Source: Prionace glauca
Taxonomy: Eukaryota > Chordata > Chondrichthyes > Carcharhiniformes > Carcharhinidae
Assembly (NCBI GenBank): GCA_037974335.1
Contig: CM075732.1
Span: forward strand, 99,903,789 to 99,967,788
Direction of reading: 5' to 3'
DNA: 64,000 nucleotides
The translations under genes were made by a program, and so were the position numbers. Each line of letters begins with the position of its first letter. Position 1 is the stretch's first letter. Under the pieces are notes generated by a model. The model had not been told where the DNA came from and ran no database searches. It saw nothing but the letters and a program-made list of their open reading frames with translations. Of the stretch, positions 1-11,454 are shown piece after piece.

Positions 1-96
1 GCCGACCTCCAGTTCCTCCATCAGAAAAACAGAATGTCAAAGCCTTTGGACATCGAGGAGACGACTGTGTACGCTGCCATTAAACACTCCCAGTGA
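1..96 (+). CDS. 3' coding exon of an IgSF receptor with ITSM/ITIM-like tail
   Basis: Frame 1 is open from the window edge to TGA at 94-96 and gives 31 residues ending IEETTVYAAIKHSQ. The core TVYAAI fits the TxYxxV/I switch motif and the looser ITIM pattern, and it sits near the C-terminus as in paired immune receptors. The preceding residues are polar and acidic, as in a cytoplasmic tail. The rest of the gene lies left of the window, so the extracellular part and exon start are unknown. It points toward the minus-strand V genes at 16-59 kb and may belong to the same receptor cluster. The motif and stop are seen; the inhibitory role is inferred from the family. Bases 97-217 would be 3' UTR; no AATAAA was seen there. 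Confidence 0.6.
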   Translation, partial: ADLQFLHQKNRMSKPLDIEETTVYAAIKHSQ

Positions 97-217
97 ATGG
101 ACATCAATTCTTCAATAAGTCACTCTGTTTGGATAAAGAGCAGTGTTTGCTGCCATTATCTCCTAAAACAGCCAGACAGGTTCTGCAATCATCACAATAT
201 TCTGGTGGTAACTTTTT

Positions 218-588
218 ATAGAACATAGAACATAGAACATTACAGCACAAACAGGCCCTTCGGCCCTCGAGTTGCGCCGATCACATCAACCCCACCAATC
301 TATAGACCTATCTATAACCCCCAATCCCATTAAACCCCATATACTCATCCAGAAGTCTTTTAAAAGACCCCAGCGAGTTCGCCTCCACCACCGATGACGG
401 CAGCCGATTCCATTCACTCACCACCCTCTGAGTGAAAAACTTACCCCTAACATCACCTCTGTACTTCCCTCCCCGCACCTTAAATCTGTGTCCTCTCGTA
501 GCGACCATTTCAACCCGGGGAAATAGCCTCTGAGAGTCCACCCAATCTATTCCTCTCAACATTTTATAAACCTCTATCAGGTTTATAG
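218..588 (-). mobile_element. CR1 LINE 3' end
   Basis: The 3' tail (reverse of TATGTTC repeats) is at 218-240, followed on the minus strand by the CR1 ORF2 C-terminus: motifs [38 protein letters not shown]. Heavily 5' truncated. The same subfamily recurs at 10,745, 25,953 and 50,075. Confidence 0.9.
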
Positions 589-657
589 TTTTTTGTAACA
601 GTTATTCGTGAATTCACCCAATGAAGCTGATTCCTGATCGATTTATATCGATATACA

Positions 658-855
658 CCCCAGGATAGTGAGGCCAGTGCCTAGCACTGGAACACAGTCC
701 CAGGATAGTGAGGCCAGTGCTCAGCACTGGAACACAGTCCCAGGATAGTGAGGCCAGTGCCCAGCACTGGAACACAGTCCCAGGATAGTGAGGCCAGTGC
801 CCAGCACTGGAACACAGTCCCAGGATAGTGAGGCCAGTGCCCAGCACTGGAACAT
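658..855. repeat. 40-bp minisatellite, about 5 copies
   Basis: A unit of about 40 bp (core AGGATAGTGAGGCCAGTGC plus CAGCACTGGAACACAGT) repeats at 661, 701, 741, 781 and 821 with very few changes. The reading frame through it on the minus strand has no coding meaning. Confidence 0.95.
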
Positions 856-953
856 TAATTTTAAATCAGCAGCTCTGTGCTTATTGAGACTCCTGTTGTT
901 GGAAACCGTTTCTGCCTGTTTATTTCATGTCTGCGCTAAATTAACAAAGGAGA

Positions 954-1490
954 ATAGAACATAGAACATTCCAGCACAGTACAGGCCCTTCGGCCCTCGA
1001 TGTTGCGCCGACCAGTGGAACCAATCTAATGACCCTCTAATCTAAACTATTCCAATGTTATCCATATGCCTATCCACTGACCATTTGAACATCCTTAAAG
1101 TTGGCGAGTCCACAACTGCTGCAGGCAGGGCATTCCACGCCCTTACTACCCTCTGAGTAAAGAACCTACCTCTGACATCACCCCTCAATTTAAAGCTATG
1201 TCCCCTCGTGTTAGCCATCACCACCTGAGGAAAAAGGCTCTCACTGTCCACCCTATCTAACCCTCTGATCATCTTGTATGCCTCAATTAGGTCTCCTCGT
1301 AACCTTCTTCTTAATCTTCGTCCCCACTCATCCAGTCTCTGCACCTTGCTGATGTCTCTCATCCCTGGCATCACTCTAATGAACCATCCCTGAGCCCTCT
1401 CCAATGTGGGACTCCGATTTGGACAATATTCCCTCTGCAGATAACCACTGAATTATTGGGGTTCACCTTAACACCCAAATCTTTGTGTTC
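954..1490 (-). mobile_element. CR1 LINE 3' end
   Basis: The tail GAACATAGAACATT with the 'cccttcggccctcga' hallmark starts at 954. The minus strand encodes [30 protein letters not shown] and [20 protein letters not shown]. The part beyond 1,404 is weaker, ending near a KDLGVKVN-like stretch. It is an eroded, 5' truncated copy. Confidence 0.85.
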
Positions 1491-1764
1491 ACGTCTCGAT
1501 TAATGAAAAACAGATTCTATTTGCATTTTCACCAAGAGAAAAATGGTGTGGATGAAATGAAAATAACCCTGCAGGTTTCCCAGCTCCACCTTGACAGGAG
1601 GAGGGTGAGTGGGGACAGACAGGACAGTTCAGCTTTATTGATGTAGACAGATTTGTATGGGTGACACAAGTTGCTAAATCTGTCTTATACTCTAATGTTC
1701 ACAGTATACACACAGTCCAGTAAACCAGTGACCTATGGTCAGAATCTCCACACTCTTAAACTAC

Positions 1765-2145
1765 ACAACAGACTTTTTAAAAATGTATTCATGGGACAAG
1801 GCCATCCCTGACTGGTCAGTATTTATTGCCCATCCCTTATTGCCCTTGGAAACAGTTCAGAGCCAACCACATTGCTATGGCTCTGTTGTTACATATAGTT
1901 CAGACTTGGTAAGAACAGTAGATTTCTTTCCCTAAAGGACATCAGTGAACCAGACAAGTTTTTCCGACAATCAACAATGGTTTCATGGTCATCAGTAGAT
2001 TCTTAATTCCAGATACTTTTCATTGAATTCAAATTCCACTGTCTGCCATGGTGGGCTTCGAACCCAGGGTCCCCCAGATCATTAGCTGAGTTTTTGAGTT
2101 AATAGTCTAGCGATAAGACCACAAGGTCATTACCTCCCCAAGATA
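1765..2145 (-). mobile_element. tRNA-headed SINE-like element
   Basis: On the minus strand the right end carries a tRNA-like head with a B-box-like GGTTCGAAGCC (near 2,050-2,065), followed by a body shared with 4,190-4,487 and 51,550-51,842 (for example 'tggtttcatggtcat', 'agattcttaattccaga'). It is therefore an interspersed family, probably SINE. The exact family name is not recognised. Confidence 0.65.
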
Positions 2146-2960
2146 TCACTCCAAACAGATGCTACAGATTTCTCATCAACTCGCCCAAGACAATTGTCCC
2201 ACTTTGAACCAACTAGCCTCACTGTCTTTCAAACAAGTCTTTCCAATCTCCGCATTCAAATACTTGCTTTGGGATCTTCTCCCAACCAGCACTTTCCCTC
2301 GGACGCCTTCCATTAGACTTCACCTCCTGGGTTTCCATAATTCCTTCCGATGTTCATCTCTCCAGGATCATCACATGTATTCAAGCTTCACCTTACACAC
2401 CCACTCTCAGATACTCAGCTTATAGCCCATAAGACAGACAGCATTTCTTCACAGCCCATAGTGAGGATTTCCAGATCTTCAGCTGTCTCCTTGAATCTCT
2501 GGCTTCTCACAGTGCACTTTGCAATACATTTGTTTCTCGCTATAAGCTTTAAACTTTCCTGTGCTTCTTATTCTTTAATTTCACTGAACAGGCTCTGTTC
2601 CATCTTCCTGTTCTTACTCCTGGATTTAAATATCTTCCTTTAATACCAGCTTCCTGCAATTCCCTCTCTCATTTAATTTCGTCATATTGACTTGGAGCAA
2701 TAGATGGGACAGCACAAGGCAGATTAAAGGAAGCCAGGTTTAATTTGCACTAACACCTCTTATAATTGGCTGCCCAAAGAGGTCTTAATGTTACACCAAG
2801 GACACAAACAAGATACTTTAAAATTCAGAACAAATCGCACATCTGCAGGATATCAATAGTAATGTGATTAAACAGAGCTGTGATCTAACGAGCAGGTAAG
2901 CAGATCACAATTCATTTACTGAGTGTTTTTATCTGAGTGTGGGTACACTGAGAGGGTACA
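2146..2960. other. No gene recognised
   Basis: Pyrimidine-rich sequence with short chance ORFs. A 47-bp exon-like piece at about 2,860-2,906 (+) was considered and not accepted. No repeat family was recognised. Confidence 0.4.
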
Positions 2961-2984
2961 CAGAAAAGCCAGGGGAATGGCACT

Positions 2985-3075
2985 TAGCCAAGATGCTCTT
3001 TTGGAGAGCCGGGGTGGACACGATGGGCTGAATGGCCTCCTTCAGTGTTGTTCCAATTCTGTGACTCTGTGATTT
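2985..3075 (+). mobile_element. Old CR1-type tail
   Basis: Contains 'gatgggctgaatggcctcc...ttctgtgactctgtga', the same 3' tail wording as at 24,460-24,515 and 42,240-42,290. No coding part remains. Confidence 0.5.
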
Positions 3076-3121
3076 GGTGCTGGGCGTTCCGACATCACAG
3101 GGACTGCATCGTCACAAGAAG

Positions 3122-3172
3122 GCAGCTCTCCACCACCTTCCCAAGAACAATTAGGGATGGGCAATAAATGCT
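3122..3172 (+). mobile_element. 3' stub of the second LINE family
   Basis: 'Caattagggatgggcaataaatgctgg' matches the 3' end seen after the LINE at 22,925-23,755 (minus). Only the terminal stub is left. Confidence 0.5.
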
Positions 3173-3189
3173 GGACTCAAGGTTCTCAC

Positions 3190-3674
3190 CAACTTTTATA
3201 GATGCATCATAGAAAGCATTCTTTCTGGTTGTATCATAGCTTGGTATGGGCTCCTGCTCTGCCCAAAACCGCAAGAAACTACAAACTGTCATGAATGTAG
3301 CCCAAACCAGCCTCCCATCCATTGACTCTGTCTACACTTCCCACTGCCTCGGCAAAGCAGCCAGTATAATTAAGGACCCCCCGCACCAGGACATTCTCTC
3401 TCCCACCTTCTTGCATTGGGAAAAAGATACAAAATGCTGAGGTCTCATACCAACCGACTCAAGAACAGCTTCTTCCCTGCTGCTGTCATACTTTTGAATG
3501 GGTCTACCTTGCATTAAGTTGATCTTTCTCTACACCCTAGCTATGACTGTAACACTACATTCTGCACTCTCTCCTTTCTTTCTCTATGCTTTGTCTGTAT
3601 AGCACACAAGAAACAATACTTTTCCCTGTATGTTAATACAAGTGACAATAATAAATCAAATCAAATCAAATCAC
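3190..3674 (+). mobile_element. L2-like LINE 3' end
   Basis: The plus strand carries an eroded C-terminal RT-type tail (ending near 'aagaacagcttcttccctgctgctgtcatacttttgaat'), a 3' UTR and a terminal TCAAA repeat (3,655-3,675). This layout matches L2/Maui-like LINE ends in fish. Family assignment is from memory, not from a search. Confidence 0.6.
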
Positions 3675-3675
3675 C

Positions 3676-4189
3676 AATGATGTCCGCAGACCGCGAAAGA
3701 ATAACAAAATACCCAGTAGAAAGGGAGCTGCAGCTACACATAACCAAAGTAAGATACTTCCTCTTGTGGTGAGCTGTCAAAGAGTATGTGGTCACCAGCT
3801 CAAACTCATTACCCTGTTGGATACTACAATACTTCCAACTATTTCCCCAGCATTTCTATTCTGTTTGAAGTTCGTGCTGTTAAAAAAATACTTTAGTGAT
3901 GAGAATGCAATGATCAGATTCGATGTGACTGTGAGGGCACAGAGAGCCACGTCGCACATTCAGAACCCCCAACTTAGCAGTTTAAAGCTTCAAAGCACCC
4001 AGGAGGAGCACATTGGGAAAAGCAAATCACATCCGTTTATACTCCGAGCCCGGAATCTTTGAAGCCCTTTGGCTTCACGGTGGGAAGTGGGAGAGCTGGA
4101 AAAGTAACGCAGGTGGATAGGGTGAGTGGGCCAGGTGATTTGCTGCTGCTACTTTGCCAGAGGTGGAAAAGGAGCTGAAGGAGCTTTGT
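3676..4189. other. No gene recognised
   Basis: Mixed sequence without recognised repeat. A hydrophobic minus-strand frame at about 3,655-3,770 overlaps the LINE tail and was rejected as a membrane exon. Confidence 0.4.
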
Positions 4190-4487
4190 TTTTCATTAAT
4201 TTATGGGACATGGGCATTGCCGGCATTTATTGTCCATCCCGATGTAACTCGGGAAGGTGGTGCTGAGCTGCCTTTTTCAACAACTGAGTGGCTTGCGAGG
4301 CCATTTTCAGAGGGCAGTTGAGAGTCAACCACATTGCTGGAGTCACCTGTAGGCCAGACCGGATAAGGATGGCAGATTTCCTTCCCTAAAGGACATTAGT
4401 GAACCAGGTGGGTTTTTCTGACAATCGACAATGGTTTCATGGTCACCAATAGATTCTTAATTCCAGATATTTATTGAATTCAAATTG
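4190..4487 (-). mobile_element. SINE-like element, head missing
   Basis: Same body as 1,765-2,145 ('gagagtcaaccacattgct', 'tggcagatttccttccctaaagg'), but the tRNA-like right end is absent where the 28-bp minisatellite begins. Confidence 0.6.
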
Positions 4488-4564
4488 GTGAGCAGGGTGG
4501 TGCTGATGGAAAGGATAGACAGAGCAGGGTTCAGGGTCCAGGATTCCTGGAATAATCCAGGGAT

Positions 4565-5690
4565 GACTGCACCACTCCACCCTGCCTCCCTCCGCCTCCC
4601 ACTCCACCCTGCCTCCCTCCGCCCTCCCACTCCACCCTGCCTCCCTCCGCCTCCCACTCGACCCTGCCTCCCTCCACCCTCCCACTCCACCCTGCCTCCC
4701 TCCGCTTCTCACTCCACCCTGCCTCCCTCCGCCTCCCACTCCACTCTGCGTCCCTCCACCCTCCCACTCCACTCTGCCTCCCTCCACCTCCCACTCCACT
4801 CTGCCTCCCTCCACCTCCCACTCCACTCTGCCTCCCTCCACCCTCCCACTCCACTCTGCCTCCCTCCACCTCCCACTCCACTCTGCCTCCCTCCACCCTC
4901 CCACTCCACCCTGCCTCCCTCCATCTCCCACTCCACCCTGCCTCCCTCCACCCTCCCACTCCACTCTACCTCCCTCCACCCTCCCCACTCCACCCTGCCT
5001 CCCTCCACCCTCCCACTCCACCCTGCCTCCCTCCGCTTCTCACTCCACCCTGCCTCCCTCCGCCTCCCACTCCACTCTGCCTCCCTCCACCCTCCCACTC
5101 CACTCTGCCTCCCTCCACCTCCCACTCGACCCTGCCTCCCTCCACCCTCCCACTCCACCCTGCCTCCCTCCACCCTCCCACTCCACTCTGCCTCCCTCTG
5201 CCTCCCTCCACCCTCCCACTCCACCCTGCCTCCCTCCACCTCCCACTCCACCCTGCCTCCCTCCGCTTCCCACTCCACCCTGCCTCCCTCCGCTTCCCAC
5301 TCCACCCTGCCTCCCTCTGCCCTCCCACTCCACCTTGCCTCCCTCCGCCCTCCTACTCCACTCTGCCTCCCTCCACCCTCCCACTCCACCCTGCCTCCCT
5401 CCACCCTCCCACTCCACTCTGCCTCCCTCCACCCTCCCACTCCACCCTGCCTCCCTCCACCCTCCCACTCCACCCTGCCTCCCTCCACCCTCGCACTCCA
5501 CCCTGCCTCCCTCCACCCTCCCACTCTGCCCTGCCTCCCTCCCTCCCCGCTTTCCACCCTGTCCCCTCCTTCTCCACGCTGGCTTCATGTCCCCTCCCTC
5601 CCCACCTTGCCTCCCTCACCCCTCCCTCTGCACCGTGCCTCTCCACCCGTCCCTCCCTCCCTCCCTCTTCACCCTGCCCCACTCCAGAGC
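4565..5690. repeat. 27-28 bp C-rich minisatellite
   Basis: About 35 copies of a 27-28 bp unit (CCTCCCTCCACCCTCCCACT + CCACCCTG) run from 4,565 to about 5,545, then grade into irregular CCTCCCTCC sequence to 5,690. The strand bias is extreme (C/T on plus, G/A on minus). Long frames through it (PPSHSTL or GGRQGGV repeats) are by-products of a stop-free unit. Confidence 0.95.
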
Positions 5691-6240
5691 TAAGTGTGAT
5701 TATCTTGTGCCTTCCTTTATTGGTGGGAAATCCCTACAGCAACCAATGAAATTGAGGCTGGGTGTGAAATGTCCACTAAGTGGTCATTAATTGGTTGTTT
5801 CAGGGCCTCAATTGTGAAAGATTGTGAGGCCTATCTGAGTCCTTGTCTGATCCAGAGGTGAGTGTGGGCCAGAACACAACAGGAAGCCCCTTTGTCCATT
5901 TTCACACTCACCCCTCATCTGAAACCCTGCAAACGGGTAGTGCCAGCGTTAAGCCCTGGCTGTCATGACTATATCCTGTTGGTTGAAGATGTAGGAACAG
6001 ATCTTAAAAAGTGTGAGAGAAATAATTGAAAATTTCTGGTGGTGATTTCTAAATACAACCCCTACTGCTGACCAGCCGAGACTAGTAAACAAATTGAAAA
6101 ACAAACTTAGCCAATCATACAAAATAGTTTCTCTCCAAACTAATTATCAGCACATAATATCTACCACCACAAAATTAAGGTTTTAATATCAAATCGTCCA
6201 AAAAAAAACCTCAGAATTGTGAATAAATGTATCCAATATA
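5691..6240. other. No gene recognised
   Basis: AT-rich sequence. No ORF, repeat or RNA gene could be supported. Confidence 0.4.
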
Positions 6241-6269
6241 TTTTTATTATGGAGTGTGAATACTTTTTT

Positions 6270-6623
6270 TTCTAATGTAATGATGCTGTGCCTTTAAGAA
6301 ATGCTCCTTGTAAAGGGTATGTTTAAAGTTCAGCTCTGTTTTATGTGGTGCCGATTTGTCTGGGCAAGAGGGAGCTTCCTGTTGAGAATGCAGAATAATG
6401 ATTAATTGTAACTAATGATGTGTTTGTCGAATCAGAATTAATGCATTTGCATTTACTTAGATTTCTCTTGGGGTTTCAAAATAAGTTTTTATTAGGTTGC
6501 TTGTCAAGAGGCAAAATCTTGTGCCAATGGGAAGGGCTATGCTTGCTGGAAAGATACACAGTTTCTCTTTTATTTTTAAATAGCTAGTTTCTGTATGGTC
6601 CTGGAGGAAGCAAGACACCTCTC

Positions 6624-6657
<34 letters not shown>

Positions 6658-7010
6658 ACTGGAGGCTGTTGTTTGAGAGTGCCAGAAGACAGGTGTTTCT
6701 TTCTGTCTCTTTCTCTCCAGAGGTGTTCAAAAGGCTCCAGTACTAAACAACATGAGGTTTGCTAACTGATTTTAAAGAGAGGTTTTACATCTATCAGAGA
6801 ATATTGCTTGAATTGGAACTCATAGGAATAGGTTAGCAGTTAAGAATTGTATCTTTTCAAGTTGAAGTATTGTTCGAATGTTAAATGTTAAACTACTTAA
6901 TTTGTTATAGATAAACTGTGTTGTAAAATAAACTTCTTCTAATAAAAGCTTCCTAGTGGGTCAGTAGAATCACACCTGGAGTGAAACACCTTATCCTCAC
7001 ACCAGTGGCA
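6270..7010 (+). mobile_element. Possible solo LTR-like repeat
   Basis: The block has AATAAA signals near 6,930, a (TC)n tract at about 6,625-6,658, and a 3' wording ('cacaccagtggcaaaaat') that resembles an LTR end followed by a primer site. No internal protein domains are present. If it is an LTR it is a fossil solo copy. Family and age cannot be set by eye. Confidence 0.25.
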
Positions 7011-7291
7011 AAAATAACAATAAGTTGGGATCAAACCTAACGTCATAATTTACTTGGGGCATCTAAGCCATACACTAATACTATCCTAGTTAACCTCTGA
7101 CCTGTGATACAGGGCCCACTGCAGTCTGTATACTGACAGTATTCCCAAGGTTCTGATAGGAACCATTAATGGGTGACAATGGAATGACGGACATAACACA
7201 AACTGGATGAGTGTGTGACTTGAACTGAACCTGGAACTGAAAAGGTTCTGACAATGTTCCTGCTGTTGTGCTAAAAGAAACCAGGAAAGAC

Positions 7292-9260
7292 ATGTGCCGG
7301 TCAAGAGGAAGGATGGGAAAGGTAGGATTAGAGAGCCGTGGGTAACTAGGGATATTGAGGACCTGGTCAGGAGAAAGAGGGAGGCGTACACTAGATCTAG
7401 GCATTTGAGGACAGAGATAGCGTGAGAAGAATACAGAGAATGTAGGAGAGAACTTAAAAGGGGCATCAGAAAATCAAAAAGGGGCCACGAAATGGCTTTG
7501 GCGGGTAGGATTAAGGAAAATCCTAAGGCATTTTACTCCTATATTAGAAACAAAAGGATGGTTAGAGGGAACATTGGTCCTCTCAGGGACAGAGGAGGGG
7601 AACTATGCTTGGAGCCTGGGGGAATGTGGGAGATCTTAAATGAATACTTTGCGTCGGTATTCACACAGGAGAGGGGTCTGATGTCTGCTGCTGTGCTTGA
7701 GGAGTTTGAGGATCCGTTGAGGGAAATAGTCATCACGAGGGAAGAGGTGTTGGGACTTTTAGATAGTATAAAGACGGATAAATCTCCGGGGCCTGATGGC
7801 ATCTATCCTAGGCTGCTAAGGGAGGTGAGGGATGAAATTGCTGGGCCTCTGACGCAAATCTTTGTCTCTTCTTTGGACACAGGTGAGGTCCCAGAGGATT
7901 GGCGGATTGCAAATGTAGTACCGTTGTTTAAGAAGGGTCAGAGGGATAACCCAGGGAACTATAGGCCAGTGAGCTTGACTTCAGTTATAGGCAAGATAAT
8001 GGAGAGGATCCTCAAGGATAGGATGTATGAACATCTGGAGCGCTGCAATCTGATCAGGGATACGCAGCATGGCTTCGTTACAGGGAGGTCGTGCCTTACG
8101 AATCTATTGGAACTTTTTGAAGAGGTGACAAAAACGGTTGACGAAGGACAAGCCGTTGATGTTGTCTATATGGATTTCAGTAAGGCGTTTGACAAGGTCC
8201 CTCACGGTAGGCTGATAGAAAAGGTGAAGGCTCTTGGGATACAAGGCCAGGTATGTAGATGGATGGAGAACTGGCTTGGGAGGAGGAGACAGCGGGTAGT
8301 AGTGGAAGGCTCCTTTTCCAATTGGAGGTCTGTCACCAGTGGTGTGCCGCAGGGCTCGGTACTAGGACCTCTACTATTTGTAGTATATATTAATGACTTG
8401 GAAGAGGGGGTAGGTGGTGTGATCAGCAAATTTGCTGATGACACTAAGATGGTTGGATTGGCGGGTACTGAGGAGCAGTGCCTGGCAATGCAACAGGACA
8501 TAGACAGGCTGGTAGATTGGGCAGATAGATGGCAAATGGAATTTAATCCGGAGAAATGCGAGGTGATGCACTTTGGCCGGAATAATGTGGAGGGGAGTTA
8601 TACGATAAAAGGTAGAACTATCCAGAGTATAGATACGCAGAGAGACCTGGGGTGCAGGTACACAAGTCCCTGAAGGTGTCGGTGCAGGTGCAGAATGTGA
8701 TGAGGAAAGCGTATGGCATGTTAGCCTTCATAGGAAGGGGTATAGAATATAAGAGTAGGAGTCTGATGTTGCAGTTGTATAGAACGTTGGTTAGGCCGCA
8801 CCTGGAGTACTGCGTCCAGTTCTGGTCGCCGTACTACCGGAAGGATGTAGAGATCCTGGAGAGAGTGCAGAGGAGATTTACCAGGATGTTGCCTGGTATG
8901 GAAGGGCTGTCTTACGAGGAAAGATTGAATGAACTTGGGCTGTTTTCCCTTGAGAGACGTCGGCTGAGGGGGGATCTAATAGAGGTTTATAAGATTATGA
9001 AGGGGATAGATAGAGTAAATGGTGGTAAGCTTTTTCCGCTATTAGAAATGGATAGAACGAGGGGTCACGGGCTTAGGGTGAGGGGGACTAGATATAAGAC
9101 TAATATTAGAGGGCAGTTTTTCACACAAAGGGTAGTGGGGATGTGGAATGCACTGCCGAGTAAGGTGGTGGAAGCAGGCACGCTAGGGTTGTTCAAGAGT
9201 CACTTGGACAGCCACATGAGCGGTCTACATATAGGGGGATATAGCAGGCCTTACTAAGCA
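7292..9260 (+). mobile_element. CR1 LINE, ORF2 connector and RT to C-terminus
   Basis: It starts within ORF2 after the endonuclease (VTRDIEDLVRRKREAYTRSR). All RT landmarks follow: [52 protein letters not shown] (motif A Asp), [16 protein letters not shown], and FADDTKM (motif C). A premature stop lies near 7,423. A one-base deletion near 8,652, just after RDLG, splits the frame; reading resumes at QVHKSLKVS and runs to 9,257. There is no ORF1 or endonuclease, so the copy is 5' truncated. The 3' end differs from the other copies and the UTR may run to about 9,480. Confidence 0.92.
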
Positions 9261-9509
9261 TTGTAGGCTTGGGGTTCAGTTTTAGCCTCAGGGATATAGA
9301 GTCTTTTAATAATGAATTTTTTGTCCACAGGCATTTAAGTCCAGCAAGGGGCATGCGGGCGGCAGGTTGTGGTGGGCTGCTCTTGGATGTTGCTTCGGGA
9401 GTTGCCTACTGCTTCATGTCGTTGGTGTGCGTAAACTGGACCATCTTGAGGGCAACATAACAGCTCAGAGACTATTATGAGCTGTTATAATAGCTCATAA
9501 TTATAACAC
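9261..9509. other. Probable CR1 3' UTR, otherwise nothing
   Basis: Follows the CR1 stop directly. No separate feature was recognised. A short AT palindrome ('tatgagctgttataatagctcata') is at about 9,475-9,500. Confidence 0.35.
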
Positions 9510-9785
9510 ATGGATTTGGGCCTGTGTCCGTGGGAGTTTGCGCGTTCTCCCCGTGGTTGCGTGGGTTTCCTCCGGGTGCTCCGGTTTCCTCCCACATCCC
9601 AAAAATGTGCTTTTAGGCTGATTGATTGGGTAACAAATTGTCCCTATATTGGACCTCCCTGATCCTCACACATTAGGCATAGACTAGAGTCATGAATAGG
9701 TCACTGACCATGGGACGGCGGCGTGGGCTCGTTGGGCCGAAGGGCCTGTTTTCCGTGCTGTGTTGTTCTTTGTTCTTTGAGAGGG
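9510..9785 (+). mobile_element. tRNA-type SINE body and tail
   Basis: Contains the family core 'cgttctccccgtg...gtgggtttcctccgggtgctccggtttcctccc' and the tail 'ggccgaagggcctgttttccgtgctgt' with a TTCTTTG run. The head is missing. The same family is at 17,690, 18,610, 19,318, 25,385, 49,385 and 58,759. Confidence 0.75.
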
Positions 9786-9931
9786 CAGCACACTCCAAGT
9801 ATCACACAGCAGGGTGTGTGCTGGTGAGGGTGGAAATGACAAATCCTCCCCACGCCCCCCCTCCCCCCACCACCCGCACCCCCCCACCCCCACCGGCCCA
9901 TGCCGTGAACAGTGTTGAGCTTCTCCAATGT

Positions 9932-10285
9932 TACACCATAAGACATAGGAGGAGAATGAGGCCACTCAGCCCATCGAGTCTGATCCGCCATTGAATCATG
10001 GCTGATATTTTTCTCATCCCCATTCTCCTGCCTTTTCCCCATAACCCCTGACTCTCTTATTAATCAGGAACCTATCTATCACTGTCTTAAAGACACTCAA
10101 TGACCCGGCCTCCACAGCCTTCTGCGGCAAAGATTTCCACAGATTCCCCACCCTCTGGCTGAAGAAATTCCTTCTCATCTCTGTTTTAATGGATCGTTCC
10201 TTTAACCCGAGGTTGTGTCCTCTGGTTCTAGTTTTTCCTACTAGTGGAAACATCATCTCCACATCCACTTTACCAGTCTGTTGCT
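9932..10285 (-). mobile_element. CR1 LINE 3' end
   Basis: The minus strand encodes DVEMMFPLVGKTRTRGHNLG and [20 protein letters not shown] then a tail starting at CATAAGACATAGGAG. This is an older subfamily, also at 38,985-39,335. A C-rich run (9,845-9,900) lies just before it. Bases 10,286-10,610 hold nothing recognised. Confidence 0.85.
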
Positions 10286-10611
10286 GCAGACTGACCCACC
10301 CAGGCAAGGAGGGAGTCTTCAGGTCCACAACTAATGTACCTTTCAGCTTGTTGAGAAGCTTTGAGGTGAACCAGTTATCACAGAATGTCCAACATCTTCC
10401 CCACTGTTGTAGCCACAGCAATGGTATGATTGTTCCAGATCAACCTCTGCTCACAGGTGACCCAGGATGGCTCTCCCAGAGTGCTAGTGTCCTTGGAGAT
10501 CAAGTCAGACAGTAACCAGAGTTACTTTAAGGTACAAATGTTAGCTTCCACTTTGGCCAATGAATGTTAAGCAGATCTAACTGCAGATTCACTGATTGGA
10601 GAGCTGTAAAT

Positions 10612-10708
10612 GGAGAGCCACTCAGTGGAAGGAACAATGCTCCAAAAGCTCGTGATTCCAAATAAACCTGTTGGACTTTAACCTGGTGTTGTGAGACTTC
10701 TGACTGTG
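10612..10708 (+). mobile_element. Penelope-like element 3' tail
   Basis: 'Gctcgtgattccaaataaacctgttggactttaacctggtgttgtgagac' is the 3' tail shared by the Penelope-like copies at 19,462, 22,135, 30,175 and 41,328. Only the tail is present. Confidence 0.6.
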
Positions 10709-10744
10709 AATGGAGAGGAATGTGAAATCATCACCAAATGTGGA

Positions 10745-11450
10745 CCCGGACCCCGAGAAGGATCTCGGGGTCCGGGTTCACAGGACTCTTAAATCGGCCT
10801 CGCAGGTGGAGGAGGTGGTCAAGAAGGCGTATGGTGTACTGGCCTTCATTAATCGAGGGATTGAGTTTAGGAGTCGGGAGGTAATGCTGCAACTTTACAG
10901 GACCCTTGTCAGGCCTCATTTGGAGTACTGTGCGCAGTTCTGGTCGCCTCACTATAGGAAAGAAGTAGAAGCTATTGAAAGGGTGCAGAGGAGATTTACA
11001 AGGATGTTGCCTGGACTGGGAGGCATGCCTTATGAAGATAGGTTGAGGGAGCTGGGACTCTTTTCCCTGGAGAGGCGAAGGTTGAGAGGCGACCTGATAG
11101 AAGTTTATAAAATGTTGAGAGGAATATATAGGGTGGACTCTCAGAGGCTATTTCCCCGGGTTGAAATGGTCGCTACGAGAGGACACAGATTTAAGGTGCG
11201 GGGAGGGAAGTACAGAGGTGATGTTAGGGGTAAGTTTTTCACTCAGAGGGTGGTGAGTGAATGGAATCGGCTGCCGTCATCGTGGTGGAGGCGAACTCGC
11301 TGGGGTCTTTTAAAAGACTTCTGGATGAGTATATGGGGTTTAATGGGATTGGGGGTTATAGATAGGTCTATAGATTGGTGGGGTTGATGTGATCGGCGCA
11401 ACTCGAGGGCCGAAGGGCCTGTTTGTGCTGTAATGTTCTATGTTCTATGT
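10745..11450 (+). mobile_element. CR1 LINE 3' third
   Basis: Starts at KDLGVRVHRTLK and runs through [30 protein letters not shown] and [15 protein letters not shown] to the TATGTTC tail. It is close to the copy at 50,075-50,765. A one-base loss near 11,281 (PSS|WWRR) shifts the last part of the frame. Confidence 0.92.
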
Positions 11451-11454
11451 TCTA

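Noticed and set aside
2860-2906. 47-bp plus-strand exon-like piece with AG and GTAAGC borders
   Set aside because: No motif, no neighbouring exon in phase; likely chance.
3655-3770. Minus-strand hydrophobic frame (SILLWLCVAAAPFLLGILLF) as gene A membrane exon
   Set aside because: It needs phase 0 while the V exon ends in phase 1, and its 3' part lies in the TCAAA tail of an L2-like LINE.
4485-5693. 402-codon Pro/Ser-rich frame that looks mucin-like
   Set aside because: C-rich 28-bp minisatellite; opposite-strand frames are equally open.
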